Shown piece by piece: positions 36,401-47,754 of a DNA stretch of 64,000 bases. The stretch's first letter is position 1; every line of letters begins with the position of its first letter. Below the pieces are notes generated by a model. That model saw nothing but the letters and a program-made list of their open reading frames with translations. It was not told the DNA's origin and did no database searches. Source of the stretch: Zantedeschia hybrid cultivar (lineage: Eukaryota; Streptophyta; Magnoliopsida; Alismatales; Araceae); the NCBI GenBank assembly GCA_030544215.1, contig JARZZO010000002.1:29201395-29265394 (forward strand). Reading direction: 5' to 3'. Made by a program: the position numbers and the translations under genes.

Positions 36401-37070
36401 ACTGACAATGGACCACAGTTCATATCACAAGAGTTGAAGGACCTCTGCAACAAGTATAAAATTACATTACATCATTTGTTTCCATATTATCCGCAAGGCA
36501 ATGGCCAAGCAGAGGCAACTAATAAGACTTTGATAAGAATTATCAAGAAAACGTGTGAATCCAATAAGTTCTCTGATTGGCTAGAGAAATTAATGGAGGC
36601 TTTATGAGCATACCGAACTTCAATTTGCACGTCCACTGGGCAGACTCCATATTCCTTAACATTCGGAATGGAGGCGGTAGTTCCATACGAAGTCCTCATC
36701 CCGTCCTTAAGAGTACAATTGAACAAGGAGTTTTCCATTGATGAGCACCGCTCAACAATCCTAGCTCAATTGGAACTCTTAGACGAGAAAAGATGATCAA
36801 CCGCTAATCATGTATGAGTGTACCAAAATAGATTAGCACGTTTTTATCAAAAGAAAGTCATTGAACGAAAATTCAAAGTTGGTGAAATGGTTGTCAAAAG
36901 AATCTTTGTAAAACCTGGTGGTCCATGTTCTAAGCTCCAACCCAACTGGGAAGGTCCTTATGTTATCTCGCATGCTTGTCCTGGTAACGCCTATCATCTA
37001 GTTAATGCAGAAGGCTAAGAGTTATCTTATCTCTATAATGGTTTGTATCTGAAGAAGTACTACCCTTAGG
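33430..37070 (+). pseudogene. Tat-lineage Ty3/gypsy pol (RT, two RNases H, integrase)
   Basis: In order: an acidic linker; reverse transcriptase (PQWVTNIVLVMKKDGKVRIC, DFRDLNRACPKDDFPFP, VMPFGLKN, YVDDLL); the first RNase H/tether region (about 34700-35080); a second RNase H with FDGA, AEYEALLAGLEA and GDSQLI (35220-35578); then integrase with a zinc finger (CAKCQLHADKIH), TFDIIGPLG, TDNGPQF and PQGNGQAEATNKT, and a C-terminal NWEGPYVI block. Two RNase H domains are diagnostic of the Tat lineage. The frame is broken by stops at 34222, 34309, 35081, 35576, 35777, 36605, 36794 and 36815, and by a one- or two-base frameshift near 34475. Downstream lie antisense genes and the 3' LTR. Gag and protease are not recognisable upstream. 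Confidence 0.93.
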
Positions 37071-38080
37071 TTAATGAGTTGATCAGTATGGTGCAAGGAC
37101 CAGTGGAGTCTGAAAGTTCGGAAACTCAAATTCCCTTATTAGTCTTTGGTAATCTAATTCAAATTCATTATTGCACACACGTTTAGTTCGTGAGTAACAA
37201 GAGATGTGAAGCTCGAAGAAAATCGAAAGCTTGACTAAAGGTGGAAGAGTACAACTCATTCTTTTTAAAAAAAAAAAAAAAAACTTCTGTTTTACTCTCG
37301 GCCCACGATGTCGGAACGAGGTTTAGAATAGACTACTGAAAATACCCGCCATCTTAGTAGGAGACCGTCATAAAAAAAGGGGAGATCCGCACCACAAAAA
37401 GCAAAAAAAAAATCACAAAGGCAAAAGCCAAACAAAATCAAAAGGCCATTCAACATTACAAACGTTATATCAAAAGGCCACCGAAATCAAACGAAAAGGG
37501 AGCGCAAGGTCGTTAAATACCCTGCAAACTGAAAATGACCAAATCCCAACGGATAATAGGGTAAAAGAGGGACATCTTTCTGGGTCTCTGGAACCCTCTC
37601 GTGGGTTTTCTTGACCAGTTCTTCCTTTCCTTCTAAAGACGCGTACTCCGGGCTCGAGCAATGGCTTAGGTTGACTAAGGGTTGGACCATCGAGTGGGAT
37701 CACAATCATAAACATAACTTAAGCGCGATGGGTTTGGATTAGGCTATTAAAGAATAATCAAGGAATTAAGACAACGAATAAGTAAGCTATTTTGATCTAT
37801 GTACCATATTGGTCCTTAGCTTATTGAATATTTCAAAAAAAAAAAAAGAATATTTCAAAACCAAAAAATAATGAATATTTGAAAACCAAAAAAATTGAAT
37901 ATTTGAAAGTCACAAAAAAATGAATATTTCAAAACCAAAAAAAATTGAATATTTGAAAATCACAAAAAAAATTGAATATTTCAAAACCATAAAAAAATTG
38001 GATATTTTAAAAATTGCAATTGCAAAACAAAAATATTTTAATTAGCATTTACTTATAAGATCATGAATGTTGCACGCCTT
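37071..38080 (+). other. Non-coding spacer after Tat pol with A-rich runs and a short tandem repeat
   Basis: There is no recognisable protein. It contains A17 near 37267, A-rich clusters at 37370-37420 including AAAAAAAGGGGAGA (a possible relic polypurine tract), and an array of about eight units of roughly 25 bp (TTGAATATTTCAAAACCAAA type) at 37825-38005. Confidence 0.7.
37825..38005. repeat. Tandem array of a roughly 25 bp TGAATATTTNAAAACCAAA unit
   Basis: About eight imperfect units of GAATATTT(C/G)AAAA(C/T)CA followed by an A run of variable length. Variation is mostly in the A-run length, typical of slippage. Confidence 0.85.
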
Positions 38081-38253
38081 TAATTTTCAGTGAGCATTTG
38101 CATGCTTGTATGTTGCATTTTAATTATTATCTTTAATAATCTCTATTTGCCTTCATTAAATAAAGGCTTCTCCCCTTGACCCTTCTACCAAGGATAGGAT
38201 CAAGTAGCCAGTTACTTAACTGGGCAAGGGGCTAAGCCTGAACATATATTTAA

Positions 38254-38259
38254 TTTATT
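38254..38259 (-). terminator. Candidate poly(A) signal for the antisense PMD transcript
   Basis: The minus strand reads AATAAA in an AT-rich context (ACAAATAAATTAAATAT). It lies about 130 bp beyond the solo LTR insertion, in line with the PMD pseudogene's 3' end once LTR D is removed. Confidence 0.35.
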
Positions 38260-38386
38260 TGTTCAAGCCATGTGTAGGTATGAAAAGGAAAGTCAATAAA
38301 GGAAAAGTACCAAGACAATTCAAATATGAAGAAACTCCTTTCATATATCAAAAGAGTTCATATACAAGTGAAAGTCCATCTACAGG

Positions 38387-40925
38387 TGTAAGGACTGAGG
38401 CTTTCGGATCCGGTTTTCGGGGTTGGACCCTGTAGTTCAGGCTCCAGTGGGGCTGAGACTCTGGTCGGATTCGCGTCGAGCCCGCGAGACGCGGTTTAAA
38501 CGGCGTCCAGATATGCTGACGCTTTTTAGCCTGTGCCACGTGGGCTGGCTTTGGGTCGCGAGAGTACGGCCCTGACATGTCGTCTGAACGGCGTCTGCGA
38601 GGCACGACGCCTTTCAGACTGCGACTCTGGGTTGTCAGAGTACGGCGCCAGTCTTGTCGACTGAACGGCGTCTTTCATGGAAGACGCGTTTCAGACCTCT
38701 GTCAGAGCGTTGCGCAGAGGGTTGTCAGAGCAGCCGTCACATCGACTGATAGGCGTCCGTACATCTCGACGCGTTTCAGCCAGTCTCTGGTTAACCCCGA
38801 GAGCCCTCCTTCTTTCTCTCATTTTGCTCCTCCTTCTCTCTTTCTCTCCTTCCTTCCGGCAACCCCCGACTTCGACCCTTCGTCCTTCCCTCCACTCCAA
38901 CACTTCCCTACCTCTCACCTCTACCACCACCACTTCCTTCGCGGCGTTCCATTCTCCGGACGGCGGCCGACGTCCCGGTGGAGTGGCGGCATCCTCGAGG
39001 GTACCGGCGGCGGTCTACGGTGCGGCGGGTCGGAGGCACGGAGCTTGGAGGAGATCAAGAACCGGTAGGGTGACGTTTCCCACAATGTTGTGTTCTAAAT
39101 CATGTTCTTCTCCGTTTTAAAGCATGCTATGGATCGATGGTTGGGGTAGAATGAGCATGTTAAGGGGTTTTTCTTGATGGGAATGGGAGTTTCTGTGATG
39201 AGAATTATGGATACTTTGGTTGCCCCCTTTCCCTTCTGTTTTTGGGGCTTTTTCGGGGTATTTGGGGCTGTGAGAGGATCCCTCGGATCGAACCAGGGAA
39301 CCAGGTTTCTGGCGCTAAACGGCGTCGTGCCTGGTCGACGCCTTTTAGAAGGACGTCGAGGCAGTACGACGCGTTTTAGGGCAGAAACCTCCCCTTTTCG
39401 AGGTTTATCAGGCTAGGAGTTCTGGCGCTAAATGACGTCATGTGTGGTCGACGCCTTTCAGAAGGACGTCGAGCCACCATGACGCCATTTAGGCAGAAAA
39501 TCACCCCGATAACGGGATTCAGTTTGAGGACTATGGGACTAAAAGACGTCATGGGTGGGCGACGCGTTTTGAATAGCGTCGAGACACCATGACGCCTTTT
39601 AGAGCAGAAATCCTTCCATTGTTGTTTTCTCGAATTCCTGGTTTTTTATCGTGAACGGCGTCTGAGGATGTTGACGCCTTTTAAAAAGGCGACCACTGTG
39701 GTCGACGCCTTTTAGGCCAGATTCTGAGGCCGGCATTTCATGAACCAGTTTAGGGGTCTTGAATGGCGTCGGCCTTGGGCGACGCGATTCAATACAGAAC
39801 AACACTAATTCATGCCAGTAAAATGTGTTTACACTGCTAGATAGTCGGTTAATGCATACTGTTAGCTTATTCGATGTGCTGAACTCTTCGTGACCGGATG
39901 ACACTGCGTGGGGTGTCGTGCGACCGTGGACTTCTTCCGTGACCGGATCGCACCGTGCCGTGTTTCTGTTTCGGTGGACCTAGAGTGACAGCTGTTGTAG
40001 CGTTCTACACCCTGTGTCGGTGCGGAGGGACACAGCGCTGACGGGAGCAGTGGCGGGGTGACGCCTAGTAGAGAGGGTCACCTGGTGAACCCCGGGGTTA
40101 GCTAGCTTGTACCGGTGTCGGAGTGGTACCTTCTGGAGTGTCACCTCGTGCTGGGGGAAGGAGTAACCACCTGAGCCAGTTGGGCCGGAGTAGCCAGCGT
40201 GCTCTCCGAGGGGTTACTGTTTGGTCTCAGCGGGTCTGTGTGTGCTGGGGGAAGGAGTAGCCGCCGAGGTAGCCTGCGGGCCATCCGAGGGGTTACTGTT
40301 TGGTCTCAGCGGGTCGGTGTTTCCCACTTTCGGTGACGTGGTTGACGTGTTTTACCGAGACATGAGTTGTAGACTCCTTGATAGAATGATTTGAGAAATA
40401 TGCATGTTAGTTATTCTTTGAATGCATGTGATTCTTATTGAGATATAGGCATGGAAATCATTGTCTCTTCATGGTTATTATATCCCTGCTGTACTTTCCA
40501 CTTGTGGGTGTGTGTGTGTGGGCTGTGGGGATCGAAGGATCCCTACTGAGTCTTTTCGTTGAGACTCACCCCTGCGGCTTTCAGGTGAGGACTCCAGGCA
40601 GACCTAGCGAGGGTTGTGCGGCTGAGTGCTGAGCGTCGTCGACTGTTGTTCCGGGGTATGCCCCGATGTAGTTGTTATCTTTATTTCTGGCCTGTATGAA
40701 TAATCATTTCTTTTCTGTTGGAGTATGTAATCATTTGCTGTATCGAGTCGCATTGTAATAACTTTTAATTTCTGCATTTTCCCTTCAATTCAATGCGATG
40801 TGAATGTTTAGCTTAGTTGATTATTTATTTCCCAGACTTACTCGGATCCTGGTTTGGTTACAAGTTAATGATTCGGTACCCATTTAGTAATCGGATCCCC
40901 GATTATAGGGTGGCGGGTCGTTACA
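38387..40925 (+). mobile_element. Tekay-like solo LTR, copy D, TSD ACAGG
   Basis: A 2.54 kb LTR running TGTAAGGACTGAGG...GGCGGGTCGTTACA is flanked by ACAGG at 38382-38386 and 40926-40930. It has GTC/GAC inverted repeats at 38490-38780 (four), 39305-39600 (about six) and 39652-39790 (three), a pyrimidine-rich block at 38800-38930, the GC-rich leader block to about 39068 and a 94 bp tandem duplication at 40148-40318. It is inserted in the presumed 3' untranslated region of the antisense PMD gene. Confidence 0.95.
40148..40318 (+). repeat. Tandem duplication inside LTR D
   Basis: Two units starting GTGCTGGGGGAAGGAGTA (40148 and 40242) each end with GAGGGGTTACTGTTTGGTCTC and AGCGGGTC. The same duplication is present in LTR F (61692-61862, reverse orientation) but not in LTRs A, C or E. 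Confidence 0.9.
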
Positions 40926-40984
40926 ACAGGACTTCAGAATGAAAGCAAGATACAACAAAGTGGAAGAAGATACATCAACAGCCC

Positions 40985-43755
40985 TAACGGCTGACTCTCT
41001 CCTGCGCCCTCGTCCAGCTGGCTCTGTGTCTGATCCTGGACATCGGGTACCCGTGCTGGAGGTGGCGGTGGTCCCATGACGCTTAGACTAGCCTGACCGG
41101 AGGAGACTGCTATGCTAGCGGTGAAGGCACTCGCCTGTCCTCGATCCAGTGCCCGCTACTGTGCACGCTGGTAGCGAGCCTCTATGCTGTGGCGCTCGTG
41201 CTCCGCCACTGAAAGTCGGCCCTGCAGGCTCTCCAATCGGGACCGGTCGCGATCTTTCTCCTCCGTCAATATCTTCAACCGAACCTGGAGTCGTGCAAGC
41301 TTACGGGAGAGGTAACTGGCAGAAAGCCTAGCCAACCATTCTTCCAACTCAGCAACTTGAGCAGCTGAACCACGAGCCTATGCCAGCTCACCATCTCTCT
41401 CTCCAAGAGCCAGGCAAAGCTCTTGGACCTGTAATAGAAGACATCGTCCGCCAAATGATCAACCAAGCAAAAGACATTATGCAAGAAACAAGTCGAAGAT
41501 TTACCCGAGTAGCAGCATCCTCCTCAGCCTGAGTGGCTCGGTGGATGGCAGAAGCCAGCTGACTCCGCAAGTTGGTGAGGGCAGCCTCGTAAGCGGCACT
41601 GGAAGATGGGCCGGCAGCAGCAGAAGATGAGGGAGTCGCCGTATGAGTGTAAGCGGCATGCTGTAACAAAAGAGAGATCACCGTTAGCGTAAAAGTGTCA
41701 AAACAGTTTAATAATAAAAAAGAAGCATTCATAATGTATATGTTATTCATGCATATCATGCTTACCAGTTCATTCAGCTCCTTCACCTGCTCTAATTGGG
41801 CCTCGACATCCTGGAGATGACCTCGAAGAGTGAGGATGGTGGCGTCTCGTGCATCTTGCATGTTCATATCATCTCATATCATGCATTCACAAATGTAAAT
41901 AAGATAATTAATAAAATGAAAGACGCGTTCATAGCATACATATCATAATACTTACATCGAGAGGGCGGAGTAGTTGAAGGTGAGCGGAGTAGTGAGTCCG
42001 GTACTATTGAAGGTAAGCATCACTGATCACTGCCTGTGAAACCACCGGGACCCCATATCGGAACCAGTCCTCGTGTTGATCTGGGAATTTTGCCTTCCAA
42101 TCAGTGCGGGCTTGCTACGCCCGCATTGTCCTCTCGATCCCCTCAGGGATCTCCTCCTTCACCCACTCCTCGTGCAATCCCAAAGTCCTCATCACCAACT
42201 TTAGGCGTAGCAAGGCAATCTCATTCAGGCAATGAACCCAAACTTGACACCCGAATCGGCCTCGCGCACGCTCCACCCATGGTTGTCCAGCATCATCCAT
42301 ACCCAAATATGGACGCCAGATAACCTGTATTCATATAGGTTAGTTGCATTGCATAATTAAACAAACAAATAAACAACTAAATAAGCATTTAATAAAACAT
42401 TTAACAAAAGTTCAATCCTACAACTAAAATATTTAATATGGAATAATTCATTCAAAATATTCACCAAATAACCAAATATTTAACTAAACATGTAATCAAA
42501 CATTTAACTAACATAATCTAACCAAACATTCCATAAGATATCATAACTGCTATAATTAACACATTTCATTTAAACAAACATTGACATAAAGTATTTAATA
42601 AAAGAGGAAAAGCTCCGAGTAGTCAAGGAATTGACGGCGAAGGGCCGTTAGCTAGTGGTGTTGCGGTGCTGTGTCCACAACTAGGCGCCAACGACGGGCA
42701 AGCGGAACTGCCGCTGGTTGCTTTAATGGCCTTGCTCAGCCCAAAGGAAAATAATAATAACTCCACACTTGCATAGAAAACACATATGTTAGAATCATCA
42801 TAATCATATACATTGCATAATCATAAGCATTTAATTAAACATATTTAAAATAAACTTAGTACCTGAAGAAACGATGCAAAGCCGTTGATGGTGGTCTCCC
42901 GATCAGGCGTGACAGTAGAAAGGTCAGTGAAGAGGTGGGCCCTTCACCCCAGGCATACTCACCTAAATAGTCTAAATCGGTAAGAAGGGTCAAGAAACGG
43001 CAGTGAATGTAATCTCCCTTGGTACCGAACAGAAGCCTGCCGAAGAAGAAGACCAAGAACCTCCTAAGGTCCTTATCAACACTAGCCCTGTCACTCAGAT
43101 CCTGACAATACAGCTCACTAGACGTTCAGGCTAGTCTCTCTCTAAACTTCTCCCTGGACTCATCCGTCTACTGCCTCAGTTCTACTAACCCTAAAGATCT
43201 CTCTACAGCTACCCTCACAAAGGTTCGACACTCTCGGCCTTCCGGCCCCGTGCATTCTAAGTCTAGTAACTCCTGAGCTAAATCTCTATAATCGGGATGC
43301 GTGATCCCACTCATAGCCTGGCCATCCACCCGAAGGCCGGGGATCCTGCACATATCCTCGAGACTGGGGATCACATGTCCCCAGGGCATTAGAAATGCCC
43401 TGCTCTCAACGTGCCATCGCTCCCTCAATACATGGAGTAGCACTAGATCGATCCAGAAGGGTTCGATCTCCAAGATCTCTCGGAAGCCCATTCCCGCCAA
43501 TCGCGCCTTCTGAAAATCCGGAAGACCGCGATATGTAGCTACCACTAGGTCCCAGGAGATCCTGGTCCTCATTGTCACCTGCAATTGTCAAATAATTCAT
43601 TAAATTCATCGCCAGGGCATTAATAATTAATTTCTAAAATAATTGTCACTCTTTTGAATCGCGTCAGGAAACAGGGACGCATTTCAAAAGGTGCCTCTGT
43701 CCTCAGACGCCTTTCAGCCACAGGTTCGAGTACTTGTGGCCGAGTCTCTCTTCCC

Positions 43756-43786
<31 letters not shown>

Positions 43787-44060
43787 AAAAATTGAAATTT
43801 AAGTATGAAAAGCGAATGTTTCGAGACTTACTAAACAAGGACCGGCCTCTTCGGCCGGTGCCGCCGCTTCCTCACCCTCTTGATCTGCGGGAGGGACTTC
43901 CTCAGCTTCCATAAAGGCCGCCGCCTCCATGAGCACCAATTCCTCAGCTGGTGCCATTTCCGGAGCTTCATCCTTGCCCACCTCCACCACCTCAACGGCG
44001 GTAACCCTTCGCCGCTTCCCACTAACGCCGCTAGGTCCGCCGGATTCTATAGGGTCGAGA
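40985..44060 (-). pseudogene. Plant mobile domain (PMD/MAIN-like) gene, seven exons, broken
   Basis: On the minus strand, exon-like segments joined by GT-AG introns lie at about 44060-43835 (acidic N-terminus after GKRRR), 43575-42862, 42775-42605, 42323-41957, 41853-41764, 41661-41507 and 41430-40985. The second holds the PMD core (LAGMGFREILEIEPFWIDLVLLHVLRERWHVES, then MPWGHVIPSLEDMCRIPGLRVDG, LGRLLFGTKG-like and YLGEYAWGE). The fourth holds VIWRPYLGMDD. The last three are coiled-coil-like (Q/E/L/R rich). Stops break it, for example at 43168, about 43124, 42113 and 41154, while the splice sites remain. PMD proteins are nuclear factors linked to silencing and are often captured by transposons. 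It runs antisense to the Tat pol. No convincing ATG was found. Confidence 0.8.
43753..43791 (+). repeat. C24-A15 homopolymer junction
   Basis: About 24 C residues are followed directly by about 15 A residues, within the presumed first intron of the PMD pseudogene. Such a junction is prone to sequencing or assembly length errors. Confidence 0.85.
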
Positions 44061-44815
44061 GAAAGAGAGGGAGATAGAGGAAGGGAGGGAAATAGTGGAA
44101 GAGAGAGAGTTATAGATTGAGAGAGTAGTTAGGGATGAGAGAGGGTGGTCGGAAAGGTCGCCGGAGCCGAAAGAAGCTCATCGGAGTTGAGGAAGATCGC
44201 CAGAACAAGGAAGAATCGCCGGAGGAACTCGCCGTCACTATAGAAAGCGAGGGAGATAGAAGAAGAGAGAGAAAGCCCAAGAGAGAATGAGGAAGAAAGG
44301 GGCTCGGGCTCGCATGACCCTGTTGAAGTTCGTTAAATCGTGTCTGAGGAAAGCGACGCCATTCGGTGGCGCACAAATTGAGGCGGCAACAAAAAATTTT
44401 TGAAATCGGTTAAACGTGTCCCCCATTGGCGATGCCTTTTGAAGTTTACCGCCTCTTTTGGTCAGGGTTGTACCACGGAAATGCAGAGTGATTAGGAATT
44501 CGCGTCTCCGTAGGAGGATGCAATTTAGTGGATTAATTATTGTAAATCTCTGAAAAATAAGAGAGAGAATGAAAGGCATCTTGCTGGCAAGATGCGATTT
44601 TGAGCTTTTAAGGATTAAATTCTTATTTTTTAGAATTGAATTATGCTGAAAATCGTCTCTTTGAGCTGACGTTATTTGAATTAACTGAACCCAAAAGTTC
44701 ATATTTTAAGGAAGAATTACACTTTCAGTCAAAGAAAAAATTATAGAAAAAGTTGCAAAATATTAAGGGAGGATTTCTATTGTATTAAGGAAGGATTCTT
44801 CATTGAAAATGAAAA
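44061..44815. other. Spacer between the antisense genes, rich in GA repeats and GTC/GAC inverted repeats
   Basis: 44070-44290 is a purine-rich stretch (GAGAGA type), probably the leader of the PMD transcript. 44329-44372, 44409-44444, 44494-44533, 44568-44604 and 44645-44680 are imperfect inverted repeats of the same kind as in the Tekay-like LTRs. No other gene is seen. Confidence 0.7.
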
Positions 44816-46490
44816 TCAAAATACATCAAGTTGGAAGATAAGGAGGAAGAGCTTTCGAAGTCGGATTTTCTGAAGCTCTTTTACATATATTTTCCATAGT
44901 TCTTTATTGGCTTCATGAGGAAATTTTACACAATGGGTGAACCCGATTATCCACAGAGTTGCAATAAGTTCCGTCACCTCGAAATCTTCGTCAGTTCCCA
45001 ATGCCCGCTTCTTGATTAGAGAAAGAGAGGATATTTCTAGAAATTCATAGCGAGGCATGCCAAGTTGAGGATGACAGCGATGTGGATTATAGAGAACAAG
45101 CTCGGTCGCCCTAATTAGTCGGAGTTCTGTGCTAGCACCACGACGCACGCGAACCGCCTTTTCCATAAGAGCAGGTGGCATGGATTCGAATCCAGTTCTG
45201 GGCATAGACTTGAAATAAGTGCACTAGTCAGCTCGAGTCTTAAGGTTGGGCACTCGATTGGTCATATTGTCGTTGAACTTCACAATGTTGGAGATATGGA
45301 AGATAGGGCTACGCTGGTATGTCTGGGATATCCTTGGAACTCCTTCTTCATTATGGTTGAACTTGAAGTAGAAGTCCACCCACAGAGCTAAGAGAAGCAT
45401 TCTACCAAAAGGAGATTGACCTGTAGAAGCTGCAGAGATCCTACTATAGAGGTAGGCTAGAATCGCTGTGCTGATTTGCTTTCCTTCAAAAATCCCATCG
45501 ATTGCACTGATTTGATCATCTTCTAGAACATTATCTTGGGTAGGAAATAGTAGTGCTCCAGCTAAGCATATAGTGAACGCCTTCATCACATTCTTTGTAT
45601 CTTCATCCTTGAGATCTTCTGTAGAAGCTGCAGAGATCCCACTATAGAGGTAGGCTAGAACCGCTGTGCTGATTTGCTTTCCTTCAAAAATCCCATCGAT
45701 TGCGCTGATTTGATCATCTTCTAGAACATTATCTTGGGTAGAGAATAGTAGTGCTCCAGCTAAGCATATAGTGAACGCTTTCATCACATTCTTTGTATCT
45801 TCATTCTTGAGATCTTCTATCTTCTTCAAAGTCCATTCAGCTAATTTCGCAAGATTGATTCCCTTCTTAGTAAGACAGCTTTGAATTTCCTTTGGCTTCT
45901 TCATGATCCTTTCTAACAATTGTTGACCCGTGATTCTTTCCCTCATGAACATCATATCACTCAAATCAGGTTCATCATTGTTGACCTTAAGCTTAGGAAG
46001 GCCCAATAAGAGTTCAGTTTCTTCTAAGAGGATAGTGGCTTCGAACGTGGCAAAAAGAAAGATATGAGTTTGTGGATGCCATAGTTCGATCAAAGTGCCC
46101 ATAGCAGCCCAATCCATGCTTGTGCTTTTGTAATGTTTGGCATGAATCACTAGTCCTTGGATATGTCACTTGGATATATAAGATTGCATGGAGAGATTGA
46201 TCTTGTTAACTAGCTTTTGGACCTATGGAAGTGAAGAGAATCTTCTTGGACCAGGGAAGAAAGGATATCCCTAGATGAAATATAAGAATTGGAATAGTTC
46301 TATCATGTCCATGAAGAATTGGAATATGGAGAACATGTTAAGAGTTGCATAAAGAAGAGAAGAATTGATTAGAGGAGATATTAACTTGTAAGTTAGGATC
46401 TCGCTCACTTAGATGGTCTTTTGCTTCAGAGAGCTTCTCAATGGTCCTCCTCGTCCTTTTGTTTAAAAAATCTTGTGAAGAATACGCCAT
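44816..46490 (-). pseudogene. DUF7745-like retroelement-associated protein, antisense in Tat
   Basis: The main open block (46150-45224) has DWAAMGTLIELWHPQTHIF, FEATILLEETELLLGLPKL, KLAEWTLKKIEDL and MKAFTICLAGALLFPTQDN...GIFEGKQISTAVLAYLYS, the pattern I associate with DUF7745 proteins found next to plant gypsy elements. No enzymatic role is known. A 66-residue segment is tandemly duplicated. A second block (45205-44816) continues in another frame. A likely N-terminus starts at ATG 46490 (MAYSSQDFLNKRTRR) about 135 bp below a TATA box but is separated from the main block by a stop and frame change, either an intron or decay. It is transcribed antisense to the Tat pol and sits between the PMD pseudogene and the Tat LTR. 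Confidence 0.7.
45423..45818 (-). repeat. 198 bp in-frame tandem duplication
   Basis: Units at 45423-45620 and 45621-45818 are nearly identical and 198 bp long, exactly 66 codons, so the reading frame survives. Each encodes DLK(N/D)EDTKNVMKAF through SAAST. Confidence 0.93.
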
Positions 46491-46623
46491 CCTCCTTGAA
46501 TAAATTGATCTTCCTCCTTGATTTCTCCTTGTTCTTCTCCTTTTATTCCTGAGTTTTGAAGAGAATCCTTTAGCTTTATCTCTTGATTGCTTATTGTAAT
46601 GCTTTGATATGAAGAAAGGGAGG

Positions 46624-46630
46624 TTTTATA
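46624..46630 (-). promoter_or_regulatory. TATA box of the antisense DUF7745-like gene
   Basis: The minus strand reads CTCTCTATAAAACCTCC, a typical plant promoter context, about 135 bp upstream of ATG 46490. Two back-to-back GTC/GAC inverted repeats sit about 110-170 bp further upstream (46738-46800). Confidence 0.6.
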
Positions 46631-46639
46631 GAGAGATTT

Positions 46640-47754
46640 GCGAGATTAAGGAGACCCTTTTCGAATTGGAAGAGAGATGTGCATTGAACGCAAGTAGAGT
46701 TCGGATTAGAGTTAGAACAAAGAACAGTTTCTGCAAGTTAAATGGTGTCTGGATGGGGCGACGTCATTTAAATGACGTCCGTGAATAGCGACGCCATTTG
46801 ATCAGTTTTCTGTCTTCCTATTATTTTTCCGAAATTCCATAATTGCTGATATTTGATATTGATTATCTATTTGCTTGAACTTACTAATGAACTTTGAGTG
46901 CAGGAAAGAGGAAAATTAAAAAAAAATTCACTAAGGTCCCAGGGAGTTCATGAGTCCTCGCCGTGACTAAAAAGACGGTTATCTCCATCTTTGTATTCCT
47001 TTATGTAATTGATTTGCATTAACATTACTATATGATAAATATTTACTAGATCATATCAAGGACCTTGCGGTTTTAATGAAACTAGAATTTAATTCTCCTT
47101 CAACAAAAATAATGATAATTCCAGAGGATTCTTAATCACATGGATAAGTCGTTAGATTGTTAATTAATGGGGACGATAGTTCCGTTTTGTGACAATTTAA
47201 CAATATTATCATTGATTAATTTATATTTTATTTTGTTTTAATTTTTCTTTTAGCCCAGTATGCATCATGTATGACTTTGAATCATTATGATAAGAATTAA
47301 TTCTTGATTAAATTTTAGACCATTGATCAAATAAATCCCAACGTGAGGAGAAATATTCCATTCCGAATTGATTTCTCAATTATCTTTAAGATTTTTTTGG
47401 AGATATCTTTGAAACTCTATCCTTGCTTGGATTCTTTATCCCAAATATTTCTTGTTAAGATCCATCATGGTTGTAGCACGTCCACATTGGTTGGTAACCG
47501 CTCTCCATAATGAAACCTGCAAGGCTTGTGACCTAGGGTACTTCCGAATCGTGGAAGTTGATCGACCTTATTTTATTTCCTTGTCTCTTTCATCCAAACA
47601 AGATTGATTCTATTGAATTATTTTATTGATTATTTTGATAAAGATTCTTATCATGTGATGTTGAGAGTGTGTCTCATCACACATTGGCATCACTTTTTCA
47701 GTACATTCCATTCTATTTTACTCTCTTGCAAAGTCAATGCCAAGGTAGGGCAGC
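46640..47754. other. Non-coding 3' region of the Tat element
   Basis: This AT-rich sequence has no protein similarity that I can see. It holds the inverted-repeat pair at 46738-46800 and ends in AAGGTAGGGCAGC, a polypurine-like stretch directly before the LTR start at 47755. Confidence 0.6.

Noticed and set aside
37370..37390. AAAAAAAGGGGAGA as the active polypurine tract of the Tat element
   Set aside because: No LTR follows; the better LTR start (TGTAGACA with a preceding purine tract) is at 47755. It could be a relic of an ancestor without cargo, so it is only mentioned in the spacer entry.
38577..39120. Two overlapping 147-163 codon open frames in LTR D
   Set aside because: They follow the pyrimidine-rich and GC-rich LTR leader; both strands and several frames are open there because stops are rare in such composition.
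43753..43791. C24-A15 run as a biological signal
   Set aside because: More likely a slippage or assembly artefact in a presumed intron.
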